Positions 47,410 through 59,766 are shown, counted from the first letter of the stretch. The stretch: DNA of 64,000 bases from Topomyia yanbarensis (GCF_030247195.1 NC_080671.1:216124350-216188349), one strand, 5' to 3'. Translations and numbers: made by a program. Notes: generated by a model not told the origin, from the sequence alone.

Positions 47410-48770
47410 AGGCACACCCGAACAAAGCAGCCACAAGAGCAGCATTTTTCGTCAGCAGCAGAAGCAGCAGCCATCTATCTACTTGATAAGTTTTCATCAA
47501 CAACAACCAGATGCTATAAATCAGCTCAACTTGACTCAACATCCTGGATCTGGCAATCAGCCAACCAACATTAAATCGATACAACCGTAGCAGTACCAAC
47601 AACTCCAAATCCAGCAGCTGCCAACAATCTCTCAAAAAAGAACCACAGCAATTACAGCTCAGAACCAACAAAGCAACAAGAGCTTTTTTTACGAATAATG
47701 GACCCAACACTTTATCGGCACATTCTGTCGTAAAACTTGCCTGCCACTATTCTTACCAGCGGTTACCTTCCTGATGTAGAGAAATCAGAGTCAAACACAA
47801 ACGTCATATTACTGCCTTGGCTCCTACCAGTTGCTTGCATGAAAATATCGCTGCCTCCACAGTGCTCGTGATTCCATCCCAGCAGCAGCTAGCAACCACA
47901 ATTCCAGTGCTTATCGCCAGCAACATCAGAAAATTAAGATTTCCCCTAGACCATGACCATCATCCGACAGATCGGTAGCAACAACGTTCAACTGACGGTA
48001 GAAACTGGCCAGCAACCGCAACTAGTGCAATCGATCCAAGCCAATCAGGGCCAAATGTAGAAGACCATTGGTCAATCGCAAAAAAAGATACATCAACAGC
48101 ACCTTCAAACACAGTAGCAGCAGCATACTGTACTGTACCACGCCTCGTGCAGGAGGACTTTTTTTATTCAGTTGGTGCAGCAAGGTGAGTCATTTTTACT
48201 ACCTTTTTTAGTTTCGAAGGATCAGTACCGTGTTCAGTACATTGTAATGTAATACCCTATTCTTCTTTCAAAAGCTCGCGTTCACTCATTCACGGATATT
48301 TTTCATCATATTTTTTTTCAGATCGAACAGCAACCATAGCGGATACACATCACCGAACACCAGCAACATAATGCCATGGTAACCACCCAGCAGCAGAACA
48401 CGGTGATAATGGGTCAACAGTAAATACAACATCAAGATCCTCGGAAAGGACTTTCTCTTTCGGTATGTGTTTAACAGTAGCTTCTCTCCTCCAAGCATTC
48501 CTTTGCATATTTAGATGTCCTTGTCAATTTACAGAACAAACATAATGGAAGCATACTCTACACGCGCGACATATTCAATCGGGCCAACCGTGTGACTCGT
48601 TTGGAAAAAAGCGCTCATCATCGGTTTCATGGCAGCGAAGTGAGCAGACAAAAGAAGGCGTTTTTTCCGCAAGGTCGCTCTAGGCAAAAGTTCAGCCAAT
48701 TGCAAGGAATAAACCACCGGAGTGACAGTATCCGTGCTGTTTGGGACCTTTTTCCATATATTGTAGCTTT
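47410..48770 (+). pseudogene. Glutamine-rich gene fragment, copy 2
   Basis: Plus-strand blocks QQQKQQPSIYLISFHQQQPD, QLNLTQHPGSGNQPTNIKSI, and further on QLTVETGQQPQLVQSIQANQ (about 47990-48050), a block ending FFIQLVQQG (about 48155-48187) followed by GT, and TTQQQNTVIMGQQ (about 48380-48420) after an AG. Stops interrupt it repeatedly. Exon-intron layout is preserved. A later block (48533-48760) with GRSRQKFSQLQGINH may be its last exon. Possibly a transcription-factor-like protein; identity not recognised. Confidence 0.55.
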
Positions 48771-48795
48771 TGAATTTTAATACCCGGTCGAAACG

Positions 48796-50851
48796 ATGGC
48801 AAGTGCTGCCGATAACTGGGTCAAAAAGGCGGAGGGAGGATCAGGAAATTTCTGCACTCGGTAAGTGTTTTTTTTGTCATAACCAACTAACCTATTTTTG
48901 GAGCGATAATTTTTCCATAGGTTTTGAATTTTTCTTTTCAATACAAATAGGTTATCGATCTGAGTATCCCTAAGGATAAGGAACCAGAGCCGGCGGCTGA
49001 CAGCCCAAAGAAAGAGAATGCGGAAAAACCTTCTAGTTCACCGCCAGTAGATCCAGCGATCAAATTACTCCCGTAGAAACGGCTGCACCTGCAGTTTTGT
49101 TTTCGGTAGCTACAGAAATTAAGACTTTAGCAGCTCCTGAAGAAAAAAAAAGCTGCTAGCGAAAATGGCGAAACAGCTTCCACCACGGAAGATGCAGAGG
49201 CATTCAAGTAAGTCGAAATCTGGAGAAAATTTTGATTAGGACATAAGTAACATTGAGAGCCTCACTCTGTTTACTTTCTGTTTCGATTATTACGTCTTTA
49301 TAACACTTTACACTAATTTTCCAGTACATATCGAAAGCCGATAGTTTTTACTAGAATATTAGGCAAAGAGTTGAGTACTAAATATTGAAACGACTGAGTA
49401 ATTAACAGAAGAGAAACACACCAAAAAGAATCTCATTGTTACTTACGTCCTATTCAAATTTTTCTCCAGAAATATTTAATATCAGCTTTAAAATTATCCA
49501 TGATTCATCTTTTAGCCCGGCGGATGCAAGTTTGCTAATTAAACTTATTCGAAAGGTCTAGTAGAATCAAAGCTGGATCTGGGGGTGAAGGATCCTTCTT
49601 CGCCGCAATACTTGGTTAAAACTTTCGAAGCTTTGCACATGAATTCGGAACTGCTTCAGGGAGTCTATGCTATGGGTTTCAACGCTCCTTCCAAGATTCA
49701 GAAGACGGCTTAACCTACTCTGTTGGCCGATCCGCCACAGAACATAATCGCCCAGAGTTGGTCGGGAACAAGAAAAACCACTGCCTTCGTGCTGGCAATG
49801 CTCAATCGAGTCGATCCGTTGAAAAACTATCCGCAGGTGATTTGCCTTTCCCCACGTATGAACTGGCAATTCAGAAGGGGAAAGTAGCTGCAAAACGGCA
49901 AAGTTTTGTGCGGAAATCGAACTTGGTTAAACCGTTCGCGGTGAGAAGATCGTCAAAGGGGCGAAGCTGACTAATCATATCATCATCGGAACAGCCGGGC
50001 GTTCGACCTTAAGAAGATTGCAATTTTTGTACCGGACGAGGCGGGCGTTATGATCGCTGTTTCTTTTTAGCCACGTACGAGCGGGAGGTGATGGGATTCG
50101 CCCAGTACATCGTAACCAATCCGATCATGATTCTTCTGGTGCGGGAGCAAGAATCACTCGATAACACCAAACACTACTACGTCAAATGCCGCAACCAGGA
50201 CGAGAAATATCAAGCAATTTCAAACATGTACGGTGTGATTACCGTCGGACAAGCGATCATTTTCTGTCATATGATGTATAGGACAGTTGTAAACTCCAAG
50301 TAAACTTATTTTCGGCATTGTTAATCGATCGAAACAGGCACGCAAAACGGCCGGTTGGACCAGGATAATCACTCAGTAGCGGTACTGTCCGGTGATCTAA
50401 CGGCGGAGCAACGGTTGGCCGTTCTGGATCGATCCTGAGCCGGACTATATAAGATATTGATTGCAACGAACGTTTAGTCTAGGGGTAAGTTCCACCACTT
50501 GATTCTGGCTGCAGCACCAGGTTACGGAGAGATTCTTCCGCCTTAGGTATCGATGTTGAACAGGTGACCATTGTCATCAACTTCGACCTGCCGATGGATT
50601 AGCAGGGACGAGCCGATTGCGAAACGTATCTACATCGAATTAGACGCACCGGTAGATTCGGTAAGTGTGACTCATTCTTGTGATCCTATAGATTGTATTT
50701 CTTCCCACTTCTTTAACAGAACGGAATCACCATCAACCTAGTAGGCAGTGATCGAAGCATGATTTGCAGATCAATCGAAAAACACTTCCGGAAAAAGATT
50801 CAGTTGCTAGACGCGGAGAACTCGGACGAAATTGAAAAGATCGCACCGTAA
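48796..50851 (+). pseudogene. DDX19/Dbp5-like DEAD-box RNA helicase pseudogene, copy 2
   Basis: Exon-like blocks: MASAADNWVKKAE (48796) then a GT..AG intron (about 48862-48950); VIDLSIPKDKEPEPAADSPK; an intron; LLIKLIRKVL...VKTFEALHMNSELLQGVYAM (about 49530-49670); a stop replacing a residue in KIQKTA-PTLLADPPQN; Walker A altered to QSWSGTRKT (family AQSQSGTGKT); DEAD region read as FVPDEAGVMIA; SAT motif altered to FFLATYERE; KCRNQDEKYQAISNMYGVIT; AVLSGDLTAEQRLAVLDR; VTIVINFDLPMD; HRIRRTGRFG for HRIGRTGR; and the end LLDAENSDEIEKIAP. Introns with GT..AG borders remain at about 50485-50547 and 50661-50720. DNA-level copy, not retroposed; inactive. Confidence 0.88.
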
Positions 50852-52428
50852 AGTGTTTTCGACCAGCTACTGGTGAAAGGCATAGGAGCTTTTTTGGGTC
50901 ATACTTGTTATGATTCTGAATTTATAATTTTATTAATTTGTTTTTCTTCCTTGACCTGACATATGTAACCAACAGGGTAATAAATTTACAATTAAAATTA
51001 CAATTTATCTCTACCCAGTTCTATCCAAACATTTGAAAAGGGCCTAACTGCAAAATGTAACAAATTGAAATTTCATGTTTTCCATTAACAAATATCTACC
51101 CGAGCACGTACATAACGCAACATTTGATCATGAAGAATTTTGATAGCGATTTTACAACAATTAATAAAAGGGCCTAATTGATTTTTATGACCGAACTGAT
51201 TATGAAAGGACCTAACTGATTGAAAAGTGCCTAACTAGCAATACACTCGTTTTAAATGGATTATAACGTATTATTGTATTATGACTGATTGTAAAAGGCT
51301 TATAACATCTTTTCCATAATTTACATACAGGGTCAATCTGACCATCAAATTAGAATTCAGTTAATTCGTCTAACTTTCGGTGTAATATCAGACTTGAACA
51401 GCATTTTTTGTGTGAAGTATTCTGCCGCTAGAAGCAAAACTGTCCCATGTGCTATGGGAATCCCTATACACATGGGACAATTATGCTTCTTGTGGCAGTA
51501 ATACAAGTAGTAGCAATATGCGCAATTCCTTAAACCTCTAGTGTTTCATGCAATAAGAATTACCACGAATTACTTATGGAAATAAATTTGAACTACGATT
51601 CTCACAATTGTTATACCAAAAATAGGTTTGTATCCGTACTGATTGTTGGTAGCATTCCCTGAGACTTCCAGAACATTTAGTAGTAGCCATTGTTATCATA
51701 ATCGATTTTTAACGTCAGCCAAAGTTTAAAGCCTAGGGTTTGGTTCGACCTGAAACCGATTGAGTCGGAGTCGGTTGTTATATTTGCGTTATATTTCCGG
51801 ATTCCGAAGCGTGTTTCGAAAGGTAGTTTTCCCGAGACTTGTGAAAGCGGTAAAGGCGGCCAAGGCAATCAGATTTGCTTCTTAATGGTCAAACGCCGAT
51901 TAAGAGTTACGATTCGGACAATTACAATAGATTTGGTTTGAGCGAATTTCGATCATTTCCCTGGGTCTTCTGGAACCAGTAGAAGCAGCCAATTTAGATA
52001 GAAAATGGCCAGCCAATGATTTAAATTTCCGATTGCAGGAATTGTGCTGTCTAAATTGGTCAGACTGAACTTCCCCGAGACATCCGGAACCGTCACAAAT
52101 AAGCATTATGATTAATCATGCTCGAAATATGATTCACGCTGAGTACGTCACTTCCCTGAGAGCTTCATGAATGGCAAATAGGTTTACAATTGTTACCGAT
52201 TTCATACACATCCGTGATGAATTAATAAAATACATTATTTAAAACATTTAAATGACAACAGAAATATAAAAAAGAAATAAACAAACAACAGCTGATGTCG
52301 TTTTCCAGTTATCAAAAGCGACATCTAACAGCAAACACACAGACTAGTTTTCGCGAGCAAATGTCAAAATTCCGCACGGAAGAAGGAAAAATATTTCGCG
52401 ACCTCATTTCGCAAGAGGTGCATACTAA

Positions 52429-53896
52429 GCTTAAGCCTTTGTTTCGATTATAGAGGTTTTAACATTAGTCATTTGCCTCTTTTACTGATTAGAAAAAGTT
52501 TCAACCCTATATGCGGGGTTGGGACACGAACACAGGTGAGTTGCGGTCAACTACGCTTTGCTCGCCACGACCTAAGCTTTCGGAACAAGTAATAATTGTT
52601 AGATTATAAAAAATAATGTCGAAAAATCTACCTTTTTCACACATCATAACTCCAAATGCGCAAAATGAAATTTCTTAGCATAAAAAGATTAGGTTTAAAG
52701 GGTATTTTGTGGAAAAATTCTTACTTGAACTTCTATTACAATTACAAGACCTAGAAATAGAGGATTCCCAGAAATTATTTCATCATGGGTTATTCATATC
52801 TTTTCCGAAGACAGCAAATATGTATCATTCATTATACTAATCGATTATAGGCCCATTTTAGGTCACAGCGCAAAAACAAAATTAGTTCGTAATATCCACT
52901 TTCATTCTTTCTTTGGTTTTTGGTCAATATCTCGTATGAAAATTGCTCGATAAATAAAATAAATAAACTGTTCAAAGTATGTTCTCTTTCCAATAATTTA
53001 AAATCTTATGTAGCATTACATCAGGAATCAGAATATATTGGCTTAAATGTCACGTTCCCCGTATGTAGTCGGGGATTTATGCGACAGTTGAAATAAAAAA
53101 AAATTAAGTATGTCAAAAATTATACTTGTAACAGCTTAGTCGCTTGAAACTTCAAAAAAATTATATTTGATCTACCCACGGTTTCATCGGATACTTTTTA
53201 CAAAATATTGACGAATAAATGAAAAGACTACCCAAAGCTTTTTAAAAAATCTCGAAAACGCTGTTTTTAAAAGGAAAACGAGTATTGTTTTCGTGTTAGG
53301 CGACGCAAACTCGATTTTGAAAACTTTTTTTCTTAGCTTAGTTTACCCCTAAATTTGTAAAATAGTGTTATTACATTTGTAAATTAGTCAACCTAGTCCA
53401 TATATCTCAATTACCTTTGAATAGGCCGTTAATGCTCGAGATTGACGAATATTATCTGTGATATAATTCTAGCTAAAATGAGTAAGCTGTACTTTGAATC
53501 AATTTTTCATTAGTGCACCTTGCGAATGACATATTAGGTAAATCGTTGCTCCGATCAGTTATCGCAATCTACTCAGTCATCGCAAGACGGCTTTAAGAAT
53601 TGAGAATTACTCCGGATGCATCGGTTTACCTTTCAATAGATAAATCGTTATAATTTTTGTGTAAATTGTGTGATTTAACCAAGAAACAGTTACACAGTCT
53701 AAAATTAACTGAATTTTGATAAATTTCGAAAAGTTTCGCAAACTTTGCGAAACAGGCAAAAAAAGTTCGCAAAATGTCGGCGAAATTTGCGAATTTAAAC
53801 GAAATTTTCCTTAAAGTTTCGTTTCGCAAAGTTTGCGAAAAATTTCGTTTCGTTTCGTTCCGACATTTTGCGAAAAAATAAAATTTCGCCCACCCT
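52429..53896. other. Right body of the 12.7-kb unit
   Basis: AT-rich, with only short frames. The last 200 bp are dense in GCGAAA/TTTCGC words mirrored at the left end. No transposase was recognised. Confidence 0.4.
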
Positions 53897-54329
53897 TAAT
53901 AAATAAAGCTCCAACTCGAAACCGAGACCCAATCAGTACCAATGCCAAACTCCTTCATATTTTGGACTATGGAGGAGATTCAGTGAAGACTATCAGAGCG
54001 AAGGATCGGCTGTGTGTGATACAAAGCTCACGCTTTCCTATTAGCCGGATATATTCTGTTATGTTATGTATATTTGCAGGCTTTATCCGTGTCGGTCATT
54101 CGCCTGTTGGATTTTAATTAAATGTCGTGATATAATACATTAAAATACATATGTAGTAATCTGATTTTAAGTTGATAGCTCCTATTGGCCTGGACGTCCG
54201 ATACGTTTGTGTCGTGTATCACAGCATCATTTTCCGTAGTTGGTGGTTCGTCATAATTTGTCAAATAGGCCTGTATGCTTTAGATAACGCAGCGTTGCCT
54301 CCTCGCGTTCCGGTTCGTTCGCTATAGAC

Positions 54330-56372
54330 TTTCTCTTATTGAGGATGCTATGCCGTGTGTTTCTCGGAGGCCCTCGAATTCTCTACAGTGTGCGATGATG
54401 TGTTCCACTGTTAGCCGAGTTTTACAGGTCAGGCACTGCGGAGGATCTGCTCTCGCTATACAGTGTGCGTGGGTGACTTTGGTGTGCTCGACCCTCAGTC
54501 GAGATAGCACCTTCTGCTCGATTCTGCTGTCCCTGTCTATCCACCTTACTGGTTCCACTTTTACCTTTTGTGGATGACCCTGATTTGCCTGCCAATGCAC
54601 CTTGAATTTTTCCTCTATTTGTCTGCGAAATTCTGTTGTAATGTCTGTTGCTGGTACTTCTTTGGCCAGTAGCTTTCTGGCTTTTCTTCCTTCGGCTGCC
54701 AGCTTATCAGCTCAGATATTTCCTGGGATGCCGCAGTGTCCCGGTATCCAGCATATTGTAGTGAATTTGTCCAAAGATTTTTCAATTTTCTGGATAAACG
54801 GATGTTTTGATTGTCCGGTTTCGGTGGCCGTTTCACTGCTATGGCTACTGCAATAGCTGCCGCTTCGGCCGAAAATACTGAGTATGCTGGTTCCAACCGG
54901 AGTGCCAGTTCTGTCTCGGCACCGCTGATACCGACTCCAACTCCTTCCTCAGATTTTGATCCGTCTGTAAAAAGATGGGTATGGTCCTTGTACTTCCTGT
55001 TAACAAGAGCTAGAAATTCCATTTTGACCACCTTCGCTGCCACTCCTGCTCTGAGTTTTTGTGCTAAGCTAGTATCGATAGTCGGCTTACCATCTGACCA
55101 CCCCCGTGATCGAGTCCTGTGCATCCTGACGATGAGAGGTAACTGTTTTCCAGTGAAGCTGCTGAACGTTTCTTTGGCCATGTCGGCCATCAGGTAGTCA
55201 TCGTCACAGGCTGTTCGTTCGAGAAAACTAATTGCTCTTCGTAATCTTGTCATTGCCGCTGTCCACCGGAATGGTAGAACTTCTGCTTCGACGCATGCTG
55301 CGTCCGCTGGTGTGTTGGGGAGAAGGTTGGAGGCTAGTCTAATTGCGCCGTGACACACTGGTGCCAGTATCTTCTCCATATCTGTTGGATTCCTTCCTGT
55401 TAGTTCGATTCCGTAAAATAACCGACTGTCAATAATGGCTTTTAATACGTTTATCATTGTTCGTCGTTCGCACTTTAGGTGCCGTGAGCTAATCGTTCGG
55501 ATCAGACGTTTCCTGCTTTCGCAGTCTTTTTTGGTCTGTTGGAAGTGTGGTGTGCACGTCAGTTTTCCCTAGTACATTTAGTTCTTTGCGGAATGGGATT
55601 AAAGTTTCGTTCAGTTTTACTGGTCTGTCTGTCGCTCTATGATTGGTTTGACAGCAGTGTCCTATAGCACATTTGTTTGCCACAATACTAAATCCGACTG
55701 ATTCAACCCTAGTACTTTTGGTTCTTTGCGGAATGGGATTACAGTTTCGTTCAGTTTTACTGGGCTGTCTGTCGCTCTGTGATTGGTTTGACAGCAGTGT
55801 CCTATAGCACATTTGTTTGCCGCAATACTAAATCCGACTGATTCAGCCCATCGGGCAACTGCATTGACCACCGCTTGGTTTTTTTTCCTGATGAGTACTT
55901 TTGACTTGCCTCTGATCACAATAATTATGTCGTCGGCGTATACAAAAATATAAACTCCCTTCGGCAGTACTTCGAACAGCGAATTCATTCCGACCAAGAA
56001 CAGCGTCACAGTGAGCACGGATCCTTGTGGAACGCCGTTGTCTTCACTAAACTCGTCAGAGATGCTGCCGCCAATTCCCACTCTAAATTGTCGAATGCTC
56101 AGGAATTCCTTTAAAAATCTTTCTATTTTACCGCAGATACCCCAGTTATGAAGCTGACGGAGTATCCCCTCTCTCCAGGTCCTATTGTAGGCCTTCGCGA
56201 TATCTAATATCGCTATGTCGGCGTGCATTCTTTCTTGAACTGCTCCTTGGAGCACCTCTCTGAGCGACCCCAGATAGCTTCCGAGACCTTTTCTGAAGGC
56301 AAACTGTCTTTGGTCTAAGAGTTCATTGTCCTCCAGAAAGTGTAAGCACGGGTTTGCCAACTTCTCGGGTTC
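54330..56372 (-). pseudogene. I/LOA-type non-LTR retrotransposon ORF2 fragment (RT, RNase H, C-terminal domain)
   Basis: Minus strand. 56360-55662: reverse transcriptase with LDIAKAYNRTWREGI (catalytic Asp), NGVPQGSVLTVTLF and the YADDII box intact. Then a 140-bp tandem duplication (55571-55850) shifts the frame. 55457-54615: connection domain plus RNase H start FTDGSKSEEGVGVGI and SAEAAAIAVAIAV; a deletion around 54830 removes the next RNase H catalytic motif, with a frame change. 54600-54322: a C-terminal block SRLRVEHTKVTHAH and CLTCKTRLTVEHII with Cys/His spacing. An RNase H domain supports the I or LOA group. 5'-truncated at about 56372 (no endonuclease). Inactive. Confidence 0.87.
55571..55850 (-). 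repeat. 140-bp tandem duplication inside the reverse transcriptase
   Basis: Units 55571-55710 and 55711-55850 are about 95% alike by eye. Both encode ANKCAIGHCCQTNHRATD-like sequence. Since 140 is not a multiple of three, the duplication shifts the reading frame. Confidence 0.85.
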
Positions 56373-57234
56373 TTGTTTGCCCGGCGAACCCTTCTTTTCA
56401 GGGCGGCCTAGGTGCTCCTACCGGAATTTCGGATTTTCGTATAATAACAAACAAAAAGAGAAAAAACAAATAAATTCTAACTTTACCGTTTATTCTCCAA
56501 AATCCTCACGCTGCTGCTGCTACGTTTCTGGGCGGAAAGGCGGATTGTCTCTTCCGACCGGCCGGGACTGCAACGGCCGAGTTCTCCTGGAATGTCGTTG
56601 GCTGCTCCGGCAGCGGTTCTTGGCGTTTAGCTAGGAAGGTGAGCTTGGCTCCTTTGTCGGAACCTCCCTAGCGACGTTGGCGACAAATCGCCGGATCGTC
56701 TACTCGCCGTAAACGATCCCGGAAGTCACCGCAGTGCTCTTCCTACGGGGAACCTTTGTCCGCCCTGCTTCGTTCTCCTTGACAATTAGCTATAGAGGAG
56801 AGCTTGGCGTTTGACTTATCCTCTATAGCGAGAACGGCCGTTGTCGTGGTTCCTTATTGTTTAGCCGGGGAAGCGAAAGCACTCCTTTACACTTAGCTTA
56901 CCCCTATTGGCGAACCGACACCGTACACTTCACTAATGCCCGAACCACGGGCCGGCACTTTTGGCGGTTTTAGCTTGCCGTCGCACGCGCGCTGAGATAA
57001 TCTCCTAGTGGCGGGAAACTGTCCCGAAAACAAAACAAAAACTGATCGGGCGTCTGATCGATGTCGTGGTCCGTCACTATCTAACTCGATGGCCGCCTTC
57101 CGCACTCGACTATCACAAACCGCCAATCGCCTTGTCGCACAGCTGTCATCGGTGAGCAGCATAACCAACGCACACTTATTTTTGCAAGAGGAGAGCGGTA
57201 GCCTACCTAAGCCCTATGTTACTAATTCACAAAC
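56373..57234. other. GC-richer segment, possibly retroelement LTR/5' UTR (minus)
   Basis: Abrupt composition change at the truncated end of the I/LOA element. Read on the minus strand it has AATAAACGG (about 56490), and several GGAGAACG/GACAAAGGAGCC words, but no long frame. It may be part of an LTR or untranslated leader; no boundaries or TSD were found. Confidence 0.3.
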
Positions 57235-57241
57235 GTAAAAC

Positions 57242-57771
57242 CACAGATAACAGACGTTTAGGCTCGATTTGAATCGTGTGTAAATACCCGCTACTGAAAT
57301 TCCGAATAAATTAGACGTCTGAAACACGTTTGGCAAACGTTTGCAGATGGCGCAGTGATCGATACAATACAGTTAGGGACCATTCATAAATTACGTAACG
57401 CTTTTAGAGGGGGGGAGGGGGTACAACAAGTTGTGACATAGGGGGGGAGGGGGAGTTAGCTAGATCGTTGCGTAACATGTTTTCACCGTAGAAAAAAAAA
57501 AATTTCTAGGAATTTGTTACGTAACAGGGGAGGGGGGAATTGAAGAAATTTGTGACAATTTGTTACATGGGAGGAGGGGGGAGTCAATTTTGGGCAATTT
57601 TTGCGTTACGTAATTTATGAATGGTCCCTTAGAGTGCGGCTGTCAAACACGTGTAGCAAACAGTTGCGCAGATGGCAATAGTGAAACACGGATTTCCAAC
57701 GTTTATTAATTTGAAAGTTTACACAGGTTTTTGAAGAAATTTTGTTCTAGCCTAAACGTCTGTTATCTGTG
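57242..57771. mobile_element. MITE with CACAGATAACAGACG ends, 7-bp TSD GTAAAAC, nested insert
   Basis: 530 bp. TIRs CACAGATAACAGACGTTTAG and the reverse complement CTAAACGTCTGTTATCTGTG, TSD GTAAAAC at 57235-57241 and 57772-57778. It is a diverged relative of the CACAGAGAACAGACG family at 24036, 28412 and 39194, sharing the 7-bp TSD length. It contains the MITE at 57376-57628. Confidence 0.82.
57376..57628. mobile_element. PIF/Harbinger-type MITE, GGGACCATTCATAAATTACG ends
   Basis: 253 bp. TIRs GGGACCATTCATAAATTACG and its reverse complement, TTA at 57373-57375 and 57629-57631. G-rich runs (GGGGGGGAGGGGG) on one strand. I recall this terminus as widespread in insect genomes. Confidence 0.85.
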
Positions 57772-57778
57772 GTAAAAC

Positions 57779-59766
57779 AAAAATTATCTAACTTATCTGT
57801 ATGAATAAAACCGTTCACAAACGCGAAAATGAACAAAAATTTACAACTAAATGTGAACGGTACCGAACAGCAAAGAGCATAATTTTACGTAAACAATACA
57901 CTCTACGGAGTGTATACGCAAAAAAGGGTATATTTCCACCCAGTGCTAAATTGTTACCCTGACGGGTTACAATCTCGCCCACACCGGGTGGAAAAAAATT
58001 GGCAACAATTTTTTTCTAACCTAACACCTAACACCGATACAATAATAATGAACGAAATGAATAAATAAATAAATAAATAAACAAAGAAAAACTAACTACA
58101 CCTAATCATTTCTTCCGCAATTTATAAATTTTCATCTCAAAAATTAATCGACCGGATGTCCTAACCGGTGAACTGTTTATCTGTGTTGGGTCTGATAATA
58201 CTGACAGTATACGCGAAGCGAGAGGTTGTCAGCCATTGTCATTATTCGGTTATGGGTTGAACCCTAAATCCAATCCGAAAACAAAATCGGTAACAACTCG
58301 ATATTCCCAAAATTCTGCAAGTGGCATTGACAATTTTCAATGTTTCAACTTGCAGGGGAATGGTTGTCGGCATTATATTGTTCTTTTCATCGACTGTCCA
58401 GCAATGTCTTACGTGTCCTTACGATACCAGTACTACACACTTGTGTTGGGGATTCAATCCAAATACATTCATACAATCCCATTCATTCATCCTCAATCAC
58501 TGGCCTGCTCGATCATTCACATTCCGATAAGCACTTCGAATTAACCCCAAAACAATTTTATCTTATCATTCACACATGCATTCATTCACTCTGTTCGATT
58601 CCACACTCATACATTCACTCATACAATACCGCTTAACACGTCATCATTTCTCCCACTCGCAGACATTCCGGACAAAATGTTTGTATATTCGTCCCTTTTC
58701 GCCTCAAAACGCTTCGTACATGGCAAAAGAAGCGTTTGAGAGGGACCAAAGAATGTCTTTCGCATAATTTAAACAGATCAAAATGATTCCCGCTGGAATC
58801 AAGCGAACCACCCCAGGTTTAACCACAAACCCAACATTATGCGAAATAAAATTTTATTAGTCGATTCGAGATCGAAGATGCGTGGCGCTTTTTAACCCAC
58901 ATCTCCCCCTAACACCCATACCATCCTGATCCGAATCGGGCTACATCTGAATGTTGCAGAGCATTGATGCGAACATCGAGGAAAATGTCAAAAATGATGA
59001 TGATACCACCCATCTGAATGGATGAATGAATCATCATCAAAACAAAACAATACGGATCACGGAATCGTCGCCCGCATCGTATTTCACGATTTTTATCCGG
59101 TTAACGGTCAATTCGCGCGTTTTCTCGCGATAGTTTCGGTCGGGAATCAGCCGCGTGAGTTTTTTTTGTGTCCCTATCGAGGTAGGGACAGGTGAATATG
59201 TTTTTGGTGTCCCAAACAAGGGGATTTTTATAATTTGATGCACCTACAGTTAGTGCAATTTCTGCCTTCCTAGCACATTTTCTGGATGAAGTAAGTGCAT
59301 TACCTAACCTTAAACATCCCGAGTGCCGGCGCAAAAAAAAAAGTTTGTTTATTTTATGTAGCCGAACACGGCAGAAAGTGGATTCTGATGCGTCCGGTGG
59401 CCCGAGAACGGCACGGTATAAGATTGATGTTTTGGTTTTAGTGGAGAATTGTACAGAATTGTACCCCCCCCCCCCCCGTTGCCGTGCCAGCTACCGGAGC
59501 ATATAATTTATACTATAACTTGATTACGCCGCTGCGCTAGCGGCGCGCCGAAAAAGGTATGGAAAGTGTGTTTCAAAAACCTTTCCTGAGGCAGTTTCGG
59601 TCTTCCAGAATAAAGTAGAGAAGACGGAGAAACTTATTTTGGTTTTATTCGGACCAAAGTCCGTGGTGCTGCCGTCGGGAAGTGACGGCAGCTTTTGGAA
59701 AACTCCCAGTGAGTAATCCATATAAAAGCATACCATCAGTCCACAGACGGCACGGAAAAGATTTTT
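57779..59766. other. Probable 3' region of the gypsy element and flank
   Basis: No gene. Contains an (AATA)n run (about 58053-58080), a C14 homopolymer (59464-59477) and, read on the minus strand, a purine tract GGGGGAGATG followed by TGTGGGTTAAAA (about 58922-58900), a plausible polypurine tract and LTR start for the minus-strand gypsy pol. An alternative tract is the G14 on the minus strand at 59477. Degenerate cattcattca/cacacatgcattc words lie at 58480-58630. LTR boundaries are not proven. Confidence 0.35.

Larger units (their letters stand above)
46950..52425 (-). mobile_element. PIF/Harbinger-like gene-carrying element, copy 2 (inverted), TSD TAA
   Basis: 5476 bp, same ends as copy 1, TAA at 46947-46949 and 52426-52428. 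It is the reverse complement of copy 1 over its whole length. About 200 bp longer, mainly because copy 1 has deletions within its cargo. The two copies form an imperfect palindrome of about 11 kb. Confidence 0.72.
41191..53896. mobile_element. 12.7-kb TA-flanked unit with AGGGTGGGCGAAA ends
   Basis: Ends AGGGTGGGCGAAA and TTTCGCCCACCCT, flanked by TA at 41189-41190 and 53897-53898. Both subterminal regions are full of CGAAACGAAACG / GCGAAATTT words (41210-41345; 53700-53890). Subtracting the two Harbinger-like copies and their target duplications leaves about 1.95 kb, a normal size for a non-autonomous TA-target element. No transposase was found in the remainder. Confidence 0.65.

Noticed and set aside
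47402..47710. Leu-rich minus-strand frame of 102 codons
   Set aside because: Antisense of the Gln-rich exon (CAG/CTG strand shadow).
58040..58640. Repeated short words resembling a CRISPR-like array (cattcattca, cacacatgcattc)
   Set aside because: Spacing and repeat units are irregular; eukaryotic simple sequence.
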